Position numbers and translations under genes: made by a program | Assembly: GCF_001401155.1 (NCBI RefSeq) | Contig: NZ_LJRO01000200.1 | Location: forward strand, 16,066-80,065 | Source of the DNA: Pseudomonas tremae | GTDB taxonomy: Bacteria > Pseudomonadota > Gammaproteobacteria > Pseudomonadales > Pseudomonadaceae | Length of the DNA: 64,000 nucleotides | Reading direction: 5' to 3' | Shown here: in pieces, positions 7,512 to 16,732 of the stretch | Layout: each line of letters starts with the position of its first letter | How positions within the stretch are numbered: position 1 is the stretch's first letter | Notes under the pieces: generated by a model | Databases searched by the model: none | Seen by the model: only the letters and a program-made list of their open reading frames with translations | Told to the model about the DNA's origin: nothing

Positions 7512-10500
7512 ACCTTTCGTCGGGCTCGATGTCAGCAGTCTGGTGTTGTTGATGCGGCTTGCGGCGCAGCGCCGACAGTACCCAGACGAAGAAAACCGGC
7601 ACCAGAACCACCCCCAGTAACGTAGCGCTAAGCATGCCGCCGATGACGCCAGTGCCGATGGCACGCTGGCTCGCAGCACCTGCGCCTGTAGCCAGGGTAA
7701 GCGGGACAACGCCGAGGATGAAGGCCAGCGAAGTCATGACAATCGGCCTAAAGCGCATCCGCGCCGCTTGAAGGGCAGCATCGCGCAGTGAGTGGCCCTG
7801 ATCCCAAAGCTCTTTGGCGAACTCCACGATGAGAATCGCGTTTTTTGCCGCCAGCCCGATGATTGTGATCAGCCCGACCTTGAAATAGACATCATTGGGC
7901 ATGCCTACGGCAGTCACAGCCAAGACCGACCCCAGCGCGCCCACCGGCACGATCAGCATCACTACCAGCGGAATCGCCCAGCTCTCGTAAAGCGCGACCA
8001 GCAGCAAAAATACCACCAGCAGCGCAAGTGCAAACAGCCCGGTCGCTTGCCCGCTGGCGACTTTTTCCTGATACGACAGACCTGTCCATTCGTAACCTAT
8101 ACCCGCAGGCAAGCTGGAGAGGATGTGCTCGATTTCCGCCATCGCTTCGCCGGTGCTCACGCCGGGCGGTGCATCACCGGCTATCCGGAACGCCGGGTAG
8201 CCGTTGTAGCGAGCAATCTGTACCGGGCCTTCTTCCCAGTGTGTAGACACGAACGCACCCAGTGGCACCAGCGTGCCGCTGCTGTTGGGTACATACAGTT
8301 TAAGCACGCTTTCCGGGGTCATTCGCGCGTTTTGGTCGGCCTGCACGACTACTCGCTGTTGCCGCCCAGCGTTGGCAAAATCGCTGATCACCGAGGAACC
8401 GAATGCGGTGGAGAGGGCGTTGCTGATCGATTCGAAGCTGACCCCAAGGGCGCGGGCCTTTTCGCGGTCGATGTTCAAGCGCAACTGCGGCGCTTCAGCC
8501 AGACCTTCCATCATCGCGTAGAGAATCTTCGGGTTACCATTGGCCTTGCCCAGCAGTTCGTTGCGCGCCGCCAGCAGAGCTTCGCGGCCCAGACCTGCAC
8601 GATCCTGCAAGCGCAACGCGAACCCGCCCGAAGTGCCGAGGCCGTCGATAGGGGGCGGCGTGACGGCCATTACCGTACCGTCGCCGAGGCCGGCAAAATG
8701 TTGATTGAACGCAGCCGCTTCTTCCGCCGCCGACTGGCCGGTGCCACGTTCCGACCAGTCTTTGAGGGTCGGAAATGCCAGGCCGGCATTCTCGCCCATG
8801 CCGGAGAAGCTGAACCCCAGCAGCATGGTCACCGCGCTGGTGGCTTCACGCGACAGCATGTAGTTTTCCAGCAACTGCGCCGTGACATCGGTTCGCGCCC
8901 GGGTCGCGCCAGGCGGTAGTTGCACGTCGATGATCAGATAGCCCTGGTCTTCCACCGGCACGAAGGACTCTGGCAACCGCAGGTAGAAAAAACCCAGCAG
9001 GCCGACGATCCCGACATACAACAACATGTAGCGGCCGGCACGCTTGATCATGCTGGAACTGACACGCTCGTACCGGTGGGTGAACTTGCCGAACAGACGA
9101 TTGAAGCCGCCAAAGAAGCCACGCTTTTCATGGTGCCCGGCAGGGATCGGCTTGAGCAGCGTGGCGCACAGCGCCGGAGTGAAAGTAAGGGCCAGAAACC
9201 CCGAAAACAGAATCGACACGGCCAGCGACAGCGAGAACTGCTGGTAAATTACACCGACCGAACCGCCCATGAACGCCAGCGGCAGAAACACTGCAGCCAG
9301 TACCAGAGTGATGCCGAAAATCGCGCCGGAGACCTGTTGCATCGCCTTTACGGTCGCCGCAGCGGGGGACAAGCCTTCCTCGGCCATGATTCGCTCGACG
9401 TTTTCGACCACCACGATGGCATCGTCGACCAGAATACCGATAGCCAGCACCATGCCGAACATCGTCATCATGTTCACCGAAAAGCCCAGCAAGTACATGA
9501 TTGCCAGCGTACCTGCGAGACACACCGGTACCACGATGGTCGGGATCAGCGTGTAGCGGATGTTCTGCAGAAACAGGTACATCACCAGAAACACCAGCAC
9601 CATGGCTTCAATCAGGGTGTAGATCACTTTGTCGATGGCCACATCGACAAAGCTTGAGGTGTCATACGGTATCGAAAACTCGACCCCCTCGGGGAAGTTG
9701 GCCGACAGCTCGGTCAGCCGCTGCTTGACCGCCCTGGCAGTGCCGATGGCATTGGCGCCTGGCGAAAGCTGGACGGCCCCGGCCACAGCGCGCTTGCCGT
9801 TCAGACGTGATTCGAAACTGTAATCCTGACTGCCGATCGCGACCCGTGCGACGTCTGACAGATGCACCGCAGAGCCATCTTCGTTGGCACGCAGCACAAT
9901 TCGTCCGAACTCTTCCGGGTTGTCCAGCGTGCCCTTGACCGCCAGCGTAGCGGTCAACTCTTGTAATGACGTGCCTGGGCTGCTGCCGAAACTGCCAGCC
10001 GGCACTTGCACGTTCTGCGCGCGAATTGCCGTGTTCACGTCATCGATGGACAAACCGAAGCCGACCAGCTTCTGCGGGTCGATCCAGACTCGCATGGCGG
10101 CTTCTGCGGCGAAGAACTGCAGCCTGCCGACACCGTTCACCCGACTGATTTCATTGTTGACGTTACGTGCTGCGTAGTCAGCCAGAGCGACCGTGTCCTT
10201 GTTGGCCGAGTCGCCTGTGTAGTTCAGGGTGAAGATCAGCAGAAAGCCGGAGCTGGCCTGTTCGACTTGCAGCCCTTGACTGAGAACAGTCTGCGGCAAG
10301 CGCGCTTCGGCTTTCTTGATACGGTTCTGGACTTCTACCTGCGCCAGGTCCGGATTGGTACCGGGCACGAACGTGACATTGATTTCGGCGCTGCCGGTCG
10401 AGTTGCTGGTCGACTCGTAATAGAGCATGCCCTTGGCACCGTTGAGCTCGTCTTCGATGACACTGGTCACCGAATCGGTCAGCACTTTGGCAGAGGCGCC

Positions 10501-10650
10501 GGGATAGGTGGCGGTGATGGTGATCTGCGGCGGAGCTACATCCGGGTACTGCGCCACCGGCAAGGCAGGCAGCGCCATCAGTCCGGCCAGTAAAATGAAC
10601 AAGGCCAGCACCCAGGAAAGATTGGGCCGCCTGATAAAGAACAGAGACAT
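7510..10650 (-). CDS. RND (HAE1) multidrug efflux inner-membrane transporter
   Basis: 1046 residues, full length for AcrB/MexB-type pumps. The N-terminus MSLFFIRRPNLSWVLALFIL and the TM4 motif GILVDDAIVVVENVERI (two aspartates of the proton relay) are characteristic. It forms a trimer that uses the proton motive force to export amphipathic compounds through a periplasmic adaptor and an outer-membrane channel. The adaptor gene lies 33 bp upstream in the same operon, but no outer-membrane factor gene is adjacent, so it probably shares a channel encoded elsewhere. The exact paralogue (MexB, MexQ and so on) cannot be settled by eye. Confidence 0.93.
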   Translation of the reverse strand: MSLFFIRRPNLSWVLALFILLAGLMALPALPVAQYPDVAPPQITITATYPGASAKVLTDSVTSVIEDELNGAKGMLYYESTSNSTGSAEINVTFVPGTNPDLAQVEVQNRIKKAEARLPQTVLSQGLQVEQASSGFLLIFTLNYTGDSANKDTVALADYAARNVNNEISRVNGVGRLQFFAAEAAMRVWIDPQKLVGFGLSIDDVNTAIRAQNVQVPAGSFGSSPGTSLQELTATLAVKGTLDNPEEFGRIVLRANEDGSAVHLSDVARVAIGSQDYSFESRLNGKRAVAGAVQLSPGANAIGTARAVKQRLTELSANFPEGVEFSIPYDTSSFVDVAIDKVIYTLIEAMVLVFLVMYLFLQNIRYTLIPTIVVPVCLAGTLAIMYLLGFSVNMMTMFGMVLAIGILVDDAIVVVENVERIMAEEGLSPAAATVKAMQQVSGAIFGITLVLAAVFLPLAFMGGSVGVIYQQFSLSLAVSILFSGFLALTFTPALCATLLKPIPAGHHEKRGFFGGFNRLFGKFTHRYERVSSSMIKRAGRYMLLYVGIVGLLGFFYLRLPESFVPVEDQGYLIIDVQLPPGATRARTDVTAQLLENYMLSREATSAVTMLLGFSFSGMGENAGLAFPTLKDWSERGTGQSAAEEAAAFNQHFAGLGDGTVMAVTPPPIDGLGTSGGFALRLQDRAGLGREALLAARNELLGKANGNPKILYAMMEGLAEAPQLRLNIDREKARALGVSFESISNALSTAFGSSVISDFANAGRQQRVVVQADQNARMTPESVLKLYVPNSSGTLVPLGAFVSTHWEEGPVQIARYNGYPAFRIAGDAPPGVSTGEAMAEIEHILSSLPAGIGYEWTGLSYQEKVASGQATGLFALALLVVFLLLVALYESWAIPLVVMLIVPVGALGSVLAVTAVGMPNDVYFKVGLITIIGLAAKNAILIVEFAKELWDQGHSLRDAALQAARMRFRPIVMTSLAFILGVVPLTLATGAGAASQRAIGTGVIGGMLSATLLGVVLVPVFFVWVLSALRRKPHQQHQTADIEPDER

Positions 10651-10683
10651 GTGCAGTGATCCTCGGTCGCCCTGAAGGCGGTT

Positions 10684-11847
10684 TTACTGGGCGTTGGCTT
10701 TGGGCTGGGCGGGCGGCGATTTAGCGGTAACCTTGTCACCTGGATTAAGCCCGCTCATGTTGCCGACGATCACCTGTTCACCGGTTTTGAGCCCCTCGGT
10801 GATCTGCCAGCGCGAGTCCTGCATGGCGCCAGTCTTGACCGGCCGGGTCTCGACTGCGCCGTCCTGACTGATCACCAGTACGCGTGCTGCACCATCACTG
10901 GAACGCTGAATGGCGCGCTGGGGAACGAGTATGGCGTTGGCGTCGACCCGCTGAGGCGTGCGTACGCGCACATACATGCCCGGCAGCAATACGCCTTTGG
11001 GGTTGGCGAAGCGCGCGCGCAACGAAACCTGGCCGGTGGTCCGGTCCACCGCAACATCGGTAAAAAGCAGGGTGCCCGTGCTCTTATAGTCAGTGCCGTC
11101 GACACTCAGTGACAGCGCGTCTTCTCCGCCCTTGGGCAAGCGACCCTCCTGAATGGCTGCGCGCATCCGCAGCGCTTCAGCCGCTGGCTGGGTGAAGTCG
11201 GCGTAGACCGGGTCCAACTGCTGAATCGTCGCCATCAGTGTGGTCTCGCCCTGACCGACTAATGCGCCTTCGGTGACTGTCGCGCGACCGATACGCCCGG
11301 AAATCGGTGCCCTGACCGTGGCATAGCCCAAGTTCAGCCTGGCGGTTTCCACATCAGCCTGGGCAGATTTCTTGGCGGCAACCGCGTTCTGCAGCGCAGA
11401 GCGAGCGGTGTCGAAGGTCTGCCGACTCACCGCTTCAATTTCCACCAGTGACTCATAGCGCTTGGCCGTGGCCTGCGTTTCGAACAGCGTGGCTTCGGTG
11501 CGTGCCAGATCTCCCTGAGCCTTGGACAACGCTGCCTTGAACGGCGCCGGGTCGATCTGGAACAGTACCGCACCGGCTTTCACGTCGGCGCCTTCCTCGA
11601 AATTGCGCGTCAGCACGATGCCGGCCACCCGGGCTCGCACCTGTGCCACACGAACCGGTTCGATACGGCCGGGCAATTCGTCGATGACAGTGAAAGGCTC
11701 GGTGTTGACCGTGAACGCTTCTACCTCCTTGGGGGGCGCAGACGCAGCGTGGTCCTGCGCCGGCTTCTGCTCGCATCCGGCAAGCCCCAGCACGGCCAGC
11801 AGTGCCAAACCAGGCACGAAACGCCAATCGCTCAAACTACTCATCAT
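10684..11847 (-). CDS. RND efflux periplasmic adaptor (MexA-like lipoprotein)
   Basis: 387 residues with a lipoprotein signal (LLAVLGLAGC, lipid-modified Cys about residue 25). The barrel-sandwich and alpha-hairpin adaptor architecture is seen in RVRARVAGIVLTRNFEEGADVKAG and the matching half APISGRIGRATVTEGALV. It would link the RND pump to an outer-membrane channel. It is the first gene of the efflux operon, transcribed away from a TetR regulator across a palindromic operator. Start codons at 11847 and 11844 are both possible. Confidence 0.92.
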   Translation of the reverse strand: MMSSLSDWRFVPGLALLAVLGLAGCEQKPAQDHAASAPPKEVEAFTVNTEPFTVIDELPGRIEPVRVAQVRARVAGIVLTRNFEEGADVKAGAVLFQIDPAPFKAALSKAQGDLARTEATLFETQATAKRYESLVEIEAVSRQTFDTARSALQNAVAAKKSAQADVETARLNLGYATVRAPISGRIGRATVTEGALVGQGETTLMATIQQLDPVYADFTQPAAEALRMRAAIQEGRLPKGGEDALSLSVDGTDYKSTGTLLFTDVAVDRTTGQVSLRARFANPKGVLLPGMYVRVRTPQRVDANAILVPQRAIQRSSDGAARVLVISQDGAVETRPVKTGAMQDSRWQITEGLKTGEQVIVGNMSGLNPGDKVTAKSPPAQPKANAQ

Positions 11848-11905
11848 TCACCTGGCCGCAGCCCATCAGACGCTAAAGACGCGCATAATCCACCTTTGTA
11901 CTATG

Positions 11906-11925
11906 ATGAGTCAACATTGACTCAT
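11906..11925. promoter_or_regulatory. Perfect palindromic operator between efflux operon and tetR-type gene
   Basis: ATGAGTCAA and TTGACTCAT are perfect 9-bp arms around CA. Each arm contains TTGACT, a good -35 hexamer, reading outward in each direction; GATTAT on the minus side is a possible -10 at suitable spacing. A bound TetR dimer would cover the -35 elements of both divergent promoters. Further half-site-like sequence follows to about 11944. Confidence 0.75.
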
Positions 11926-12023
11926 ATGAGACTTTAGTGACTAATTGTGTAGGCGCTTTGAGAATGCAGCTATCTTCTGCACAATGCGCCGCCCGCCACT
12001 TACACGAGTTGAAGACGTACCTA

Positions 12024-12581
12024 ATGGAATTACCCGCTGCTGACGACAAATTTCTGAAGGCCCTGGCCGTTGCGCTGGTTGACCATTCCAACGGTACGCT
12101 CAAGGACATTGCGCAGGCTGCTGGCGTAAGCAAGGCGACCCTCAACCGGTTCTGCGGGACCCGGGCCAATCTCGTGGAAATGCTCCTCAACCATGCCTCG
12201 GTCCTCATGAATCAGATGGTAGCCGACGCAGACCTGAAGCACGCGCCGCCGCTCGAGGCTTTCCAGCGGCTGGTGGACAACCACCTTATGCATCGCGAAA
12301 TGCTGGTCTTTCTGGTCTTCCAGTGGCGCCCTGATTCGCTCGACGAAAGCTGCGGCGGTCGTCGCTGGTTGCCTTACTCCGATGCACTCGATGCGTTCTT
12401 CCTGCGTGGTCAGCGTGAAGGACTGTTCAGGATCGACATCAGCGCCACTGTTCTCAGCGAAATGTTTGCAGCGCTGCTCTCCGGGATGGTCGACGCCGAA
12501 CGCCGCGGTCGTCTGGCGCGCGCAGGGATGGGAGCGCTGCTGATCCAGTTTTTCCTGCAGGGCGCGGCGGCCGTCAGGTAA
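12024..12581 (+). CDS. TetR-family repressor of the RND efflux operon
   Basis: About 185 residues. The N-terminal HTH (GTLKDIAQAAGVSKATLNRFCGTRANLVEML) is a TetR-type DNA-binding domain; the rest is a helical ligand-binding domain. The ATG of MELPAADDKF is chosen because the HTH normally begins near the N-terminus; in-frame starts at 11964 (ATG) and 11937 (GTG) would add a tail unlike the family. Ribosome sites are weak for all three, so the start is uncertain. Divergent position and the palindrome at 11906 suggest it represses both the pump and itself. Confidence 0.85.
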   Translation: MELPAADDKFLKALAVALVDHSNGTLKDIAQAAGVSKATLNRFCGTRANLVEMLLNHASVLMNQMVADADLKHAPPLEAFQRLVDNHLMHREMLVFLVFQWRPDSLDESCGGRRWLPYSDALDAFFLRGQREGLFRIDISATVLSEMFAALLSGMVDAERRGRLARAGMGALLIQFFLQGAAAVR

Positions 12582-12770
12582 GCAATAGCCTTGCAGCCAG
12601 CCCCGTGCTGTTTTGTCGCACCCTGCCTGACGCCCATAAGACCGACGTTTGCGCGCCTGCTAATGGTTTGATACAGGATTGTCGGTATTCCCGACCGTCC
12701 GTGAGTGGTAAATTCGCCCCCTCTGAATTTGTCTGAACCCACGCGCCTTATCCTCCAGGGGACGTAAGAC

Positions 12771-13376
12771 ATGACGTACCAACCGACCCGCCGCCAGGTG
12801 GTCACAGGCCTCTCGTTGCTGAGCCTTGGCCTGCTGGCTGGCTGTGGCAATTCCAATGCTTTGCCGTTCAAGCACGGCAAAGACATGAGCAACGAAATTG
12901 TTGGCCGTAACTTCCGGCTCAAGGATTCGAAAGGCAACGTCAAGACCCTGTCGAGCTTTCGCGGCTTGATGCCGATGATTTTTTTTGGCTTCACCCAATG
13001 CCCGGCCATTTGCCCGACGGCGCTGGCGCGTGCCGCCCAGATCAGAAAACTGATGGGCGAGGAGGGCAAGACGCTTCAGGTGGTGTTCATTACACTTGAT
13101 CCGGAGCGCGATACGCCCGAAGTGATCGATGCCTACGTAAAAGCATTCGACCCGACCTTCGTTGCCCTGTCCGGCACGCTTGAAGAGACGGCCGCAACGG
13201 CGAAGGAGTTCGGCGTGTTTTTCGAGAAGGTCCCGCTGGGCGATACTTACACCATTTCCCACACAGCCACCAGTTACGTCTACGACACCCGCGGCGTGCT
13301 GCGCCTGGGGTTGTCGCACAGGCTGTCCGCTCAACAATGCACCGAAGATCTGCTCACTTTGATGGAAGTATGCTGA
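12771..13376 (+). CDS. SCO1/SenC-family copper chaperone lipoprotein
   Basis: 201 residues with a lipoprotein signal (LLAGC, Cys25) and a thioredoxin-like SCO fold. The copper-binding set is complete: Cys77 and Cys81 in CPAIC, plus His164 in TISHTATSYV. SCO proteins deliver copper to the CuA centre of cytochrome oxidase or act as thiol reductases for it. The next gene, a PCu(A)C-type chaperone, overlaps by one base, so both probably act together in periplasmic copper handling. No oxidase genes are nearby. Confidence 0.9.
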   Translation: MTYQPTRRQVVTGLSLLSLGLLAGCGNSNALPFKHGKDMSNEIVGRNFRLKDSKGNVKTLSSFRGLMPMIFFGFTQCPAICPTALARAAQIRKLMGEEGKTLQVVFITLDPERDTPEVIDAYVKAFDPTFVALSGTLEETAATAKEFGVFFEKVPLGDTYTISHTATSYVYDTRGVLRLGLSHRLSAQQCTEDLLTLMEVC

Positions 13377-13864
13377 TGACTGCTCTGATTCGTAATGCCG
13401 TAAAACCGCTTTTGCTGACCCTTTCGCTGCTGGGCCTGAGCGCTCAGGCACTGGCTGAAACACACGTCGATGATGCCTGGGTGCGTGCCACCGTACCGGG
13501 CCAGCCTTCGACGGGCGCCTTCATGCGCATTACGTCCAGCACCGACAGCAAACTGGTGGACGTTGCTTCACCTGCTGCCAAGACCGTGCAGATCCATCAG
13601 ATGAGCATGAAAGGCGATGTGATGAGCATGCAACGCGTGACCTCGGTCGACCTGCCGGCGGGTGAGCCGGTGGTATTTGACTCCAACGGCTATCACGTGA
13701 TGTTCATGGGCCTTGCTGCGCAGGTCAAAGAGGGTGACAAGGTGCCCCTGACCCTTACGGTGGAAGACGCCAAGGGCGTGAAGGAATCCGTTCAGGTCAC
13801 GGCGATAGCCAGGTCACTGACCAGTGACGAAGACGGCGGGCACGGTGATCACAGCGGTCATTGA
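13376..13864 (+). CDS. PCu(A)C-family periplasmic copper chaperone
   Basis: 162 residues with a Sec signal (cleavage near SAQALA-ETHVDDAWVRA) and the copper-ligand pattern of the family: H(M)x10Mx21HxM, seen in IHQMSMKGDVMSM and GYHVMFMG. The C-terminus is His/Asp-rich (DEDGGHGDHSGH), a likely extra metal site. The ATG overlaps the stop codon of the SCO1 gene (TGATG), which implies translational coupling; ATG at 13370 is an alternative but too close to the ribosome site. Role: passes Cu(I) to SCO1 or to CuA. Confidence 0.9.
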   Translation: MTALIRNAVKPLLLTLSLLGLSAQALAETHVDDAWVRATVPGQPSTGAFMRITSSTDSKLVDVASPAAKTVQIHQMSMKGDVMSMQRVTSVDLPAGEPVVFDSNGYHVMFMGLAAQVKEGDKVPLTLTVEDAKGVKESVQVTAIARSLTSDEDGGHGDHSGH

Positions 13865-13886
13865 CGTATTGCCTGATATGCGCAAG

Positions 13887-13969
13887 TGGCACGCGGAGCG
13901 TCACACGATAGTCCAGATTCCCGTTCCCCATGCTCGCGTGAGAATGCCTCGGGTGAGGCTCCGCGTCAC
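13887..13969. repeat. Degenerate REP-like extragenic repeat
   Basis: The intergenic segment has inverted elements GCGGAGC (13893-13899) and GCTCCGC (13958-13964), each next to GTCAC, around a CCCCATGCTCGCGTG core. This resembles the decayed palindromic elements common between genes of P. syringae. Number of copies elsewhere cannot be judged here. Confidence 0.45.
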
Positions 13970-14119
13970 AACTCTGCGCCGCACCACTCTTTCAGGTTCG
14001 TCGATGACCTGACCTGAGCGGACTGGGCATCCACTACGCCGGTTACGTGATCCACAATGCAGTGATGCGAGGCGCTGAGCGTTGCTGTAGTGTGCGCACC
14101 CAAAACAAGGGGCGCCTAC

Positions 14120-15028
14120 ATGCAAGACCTGCTGAACGAAATCCTCGATGAAGTAAGACCTTTGCTCGGCCAGGGCAAGGTCGCCGATTACATTCCGGCG
14201 CTGGGCGGAGTTCGGCCTGATCAGCTGGGCATCGCGGTGTATGGCAACGATGGCCAGATATTCTGCGCGGGTGATGCCGAGACACAGTTTTCGATTCAGA
14301 GCATTTCCAAGGTGTTCAGTCTGGTTCAGGCCATCGGCCATTCCGGCGAGGACATCTGGCAGCGTCTGGGCCATGAGCCCTCCGGCCAGCCGTTCAATTC
14401 GCTGGTGCAGCTGGAGTTCGAGCGAGGCAGGCCGCGCAATCCGTTCATCAACGCCGGTGCGCTGGTGATCTGCGACATTAACCAGGCGCGTTTTGCGGCG
14501 CCTTCGTTGTCGATGCGCGATTTTGTGCGCCGTCTGTGCGGCAACCGTTCGATCACCTCCGACTCCAAGGTCGCCGAGTCCGAATACCAGCACCGTTCGC
14601 GCAACGCGGCGGCGGCTTATCTGATGAAATCCTTCGATAATTTTCACGGCGACGTAGAGGACGTGCTGCGCAGTTATTTTCACCATTGTGCGTTGAGCAT
14701 GAACTGCATTGATCTGGCGCGAGCTTTCGGGTTTCTGGCCAATCAAGGTTTTTGCGCCCACAGTGGCGAGCAGATCCTCAGCGCCCGCCAGGCCACCCAG
14801 GTCAATTCGATCATGGCCACCAGCGGTCTTTACGACGAAGCCGGAAACTTCGCCTACCGCGTCGGTCTGCCGGGCAAAAGCGGGGTAGGCGGCGGGATTG
14901 TGGCAATCGTGCCGGAGCGCTTTTCAGTCTGTGTGTGGTCTCCGGAGTTGAACGCGGCAGGTAACTCCCTGGTTGGTATGGCTGCGCTGGAAAAACTCAG
15001 CGCGCGAATTGACTGGTCAGTCTTTTGA
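14120..15028 (+). CDS. glsA: Glutaminase (serine beta-lactamase-like)
   Basis: 302 residues, the usual length for bacterial glutaminase A/B. It hydrolyses L-glutamine to glutamate and ammonia in the cytoplasm. The nucleophile motif SISK sits in [17 protein letters not shown], and NPFINAGAL and the C-terminal [13 protein letters not shown] are strongly conserved in this family. The ATG at 14120 matches the usual N-terminus; a start at 14090 is rejected. It stands alone after a 255-bp gap that holds a REP-like element. Confidence 0.94.
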   Translation: MQDLLNEILDEVRPLLGQGKVADYIPALGGVRPDQLGIAVYGNDGQIFCAGDAETQFSIQSISKVFSLVQAIGHSGEDIWQRLGHEPSGQPFNSLVQLEFERGRPRNPFINAGALVICDINQARFAAPSLSMRDFVRRLCGNRSITSDSKVAESEYQHRSRNAAAAYLMKSFDNFHGDVEDVLRSYFHHCALSMNCIDLARAFGFLANQGFCAHSGEQILSARQATQVNSIMATSGLYDEAGNFAYRVGLPGKSGVGGGIVAIVPERFSVCVWSPELNAAGNSLVGMAALEKLSARIDWSVF

Positions 15029-15068
15029 GGTAACAGTGCTCGGAACGCAAATCGTCAGGAGTCATGGA

Positions 15069-16172
15069 TTGAATCGAAGTGTGTGCAAATGGCTCATGAT
15101 GAGTGCTGCGCTTGTGGCACTAGCGGGGTGCGGTACTCAGCGCGCTCAAGAGCCTGAACTGAGCCCCGAGCAGGCGCGTGCGCAGATCTCGCGTCTGATG
15201 CCTGCCAATGTCTCGGACCGGCAGGCGTGGGCGGCGGATATCCAGGCCGCGTTCGCCGCGCAGAAAATTCCGATGACAACCGAAAACGTATGTTCTGTAT
15301 TGGCTGTGACCGAACAGGAATCGACCTTTCAGGCTGACCCTGCAGTGCCGGGCATGGGCCGTATTGCCCGCGCCGAAATCGACCGCCGCGCCGCGCGGCT
15401 GCACATTCCGAATGCTCTGATTGCCACGGCGTTGCGGGTGCGTTCGCCGGATGGCAAGACGTACGGCAAGCGGCTCGACTCGGCTCATACGGAAAAGGAC
15501 CTGAGCGCCATTTTCGATGATTTCATCGGCATGGTGCCGTTGGGGCAGGTCCTTTTCGGTAACTTCAATCCGGTCAAGACCGGTGGACCGATGCAGGTCA
15601 GCATCGCTTTCGCCGAAAAACATGCCGAGGATTATCCCTACACGGTTGACGGTTCGATCCGGCGAGAAGTGTTTACCCGCCGTGGCGGCATGTATTTCGG
15701 CATCGCCCATCTGCTGGGTTACCCGGTGAACTACACGCAGACCTTGTACCGCTTCGCCGACTTCAATGCCGGTTGGTACGCCAGCCGTAACGCCGCATTT
15801 CAAAATGCTGTGAGCCGCGCGACCGGTATCGAACTGGCGCTTGATGGGGACCTGATCCGCTTCGACTCCACCTCGCCAGGCGCCACCGAGCTTGCAGTGC
15901 GCACGCTGGCGGACCGGTTGGGCATGAACAAGTCGCAGATATGGAGTCAGCTCAAGCAGGGCGACACCCTGGAGTTCGAGGACACCGATCTGTATCGCAA
16001 GGTATTCGCGCTGGCCGACACGTCAGCAGGCAAGCCCCTGCCAAGGGCCGTATTGCCCGGCATTACCCTGAAAAGCCCGAAAATCACTCGCAACCTCACC
16101 ACCGCCTGGTTCGCCGAGCGCGTGGATGACCGGCGTGAACGCTGTGTGCAGCGCGCGCCGAAGGGCATTTGA
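15069..16172 (+). CDS. DUF1615-family lipoprotein
   Basis: About 367 residues. The protein starts with a lipoprotein signal ending ALVALAGC and continues with the DUF1615 domain (SVLAVTEQESTFQADPAVPGMG; a Glu-containing stretch reminiscent of lytic transglycosylases, but the function is unknown). A TTG start at 15069 is preferred because AGGAG lies seven bases upstream and it gives an ideal signal peptide; GTG at 15036 is the alternative. It is downstream of glsA by about 40 bp and may be cotranscribed. Confidence 0.85.
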   Translation: MNRSVCKWLMMSAALVALAGCGTQRAQEPELSPEQARAQISRLMPANVSDRQAWAADIQAAFAAQKIPMTTENVCSVLAVTEQESTFQADPAVPGMGRIARAEIDRRAARLHIPNALIATALRVRSPDGKTYGKRLDSAHTEKDLSAIFDDFIGMVPLGQVLFGNFNPVKTGGPMQVSIAFAEKHAEDYPYTVDGSIRREVFTRRGGMYFGIAHLLGYPVNYTQTLYRFADFNAGWYASRNAAFQNAVSRATGIELALDGDLIRFDSTSPGATELAVRTLADRLGMNKSQIWSQLKQGDTLEFEDTDLYRKVFALADTSAGKPLPRAVLPGITLKSPKITRNLTTAWFAERVDDRRERCVQRAPKGI

Positions 16173-16220
16173 ACCAGTTGGCACCGACTCCGCTCGTTTG
16201 AGGGTGCATTTCATGGATGA

Positions 16221-16646
16221 TCAGCGTGACAGAAGCTTTTCCGTGGTTTTATCCCGTTCGCCTGCAAAAAATGCATCAAGCACGCTCTTGAACACTGGTC
16301 GTTCAGGGGCGGCGAGGGCGAACAGGGTCATGCTCGAATGCAGCTTCAGGTCATCCGGCGAGCCGAATATCTGGCGTGCCGTACGCTCCGCCTGAGTCAC
16401 GATGATGCTGGCGCATTGCTCCAGGCGCGCACCGAGCAGCGGGTGCTGCAGGTAGGCGCGGGTTTCTTCCAGACCGCTGATGGCGTAACGTTGTGCCATG
16501 TCGCTGCGGCCCAGCCCCTCGATCTGCGGAAACACGAACCACATCCAGTGGCTGCGTTTATGCCCGGCTTCAAGTTCCATTACCACCTGTTGGAACACTG
16601 GCTGCTGAGCGTTGACAAAGCGTTGCAGGTTGTAAGCGTCGTTCAT
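16221..16646 (-). CDS. DUF1810-family protein
   Basis: 141 residues matching the DUF1810 (YciI-like calpastatin-annotated) family: LQRFVNAQQPVFQQVVMELEAG, then HWMWFVFPQIEGLGRS near the start, and YLQHPLLGARL in the middle. Members are small cytoplasmic proteins of unknown function. It is a single gene between the convergent DUF1615 gene and a divergent ABC transporter. Confidence 0.88.
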   Translation of the reverse strand: MNDAYNLQRFVNAQQPVFQQVVMELEAGHKRSHWMWFVFPQIEGLGRSDMAQRYAISGLEETRAYLQHPLLGARLEQCASIIVTQAERTARQIFGSPDDLKLHSSMTLFALAAPERPVFKSVLDAFFAGERDKTTEKLLSR

Positions 16647-16732
16647 GATCTGCTTCCTGTTTTTTCACGAACCTGTGGTCGTATGATGGCCGCCCGACAC
16701 GGGGGTTCTACCGGTCTCGAGAGTTTTTGCGA

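Noticed and set aside
7792..8919. 375-codon plus-strand frame inside the RND pump gene
   Set aside because: Composition rich in H, R and Q and no domain; the opposite strand encodes a full-length pump.
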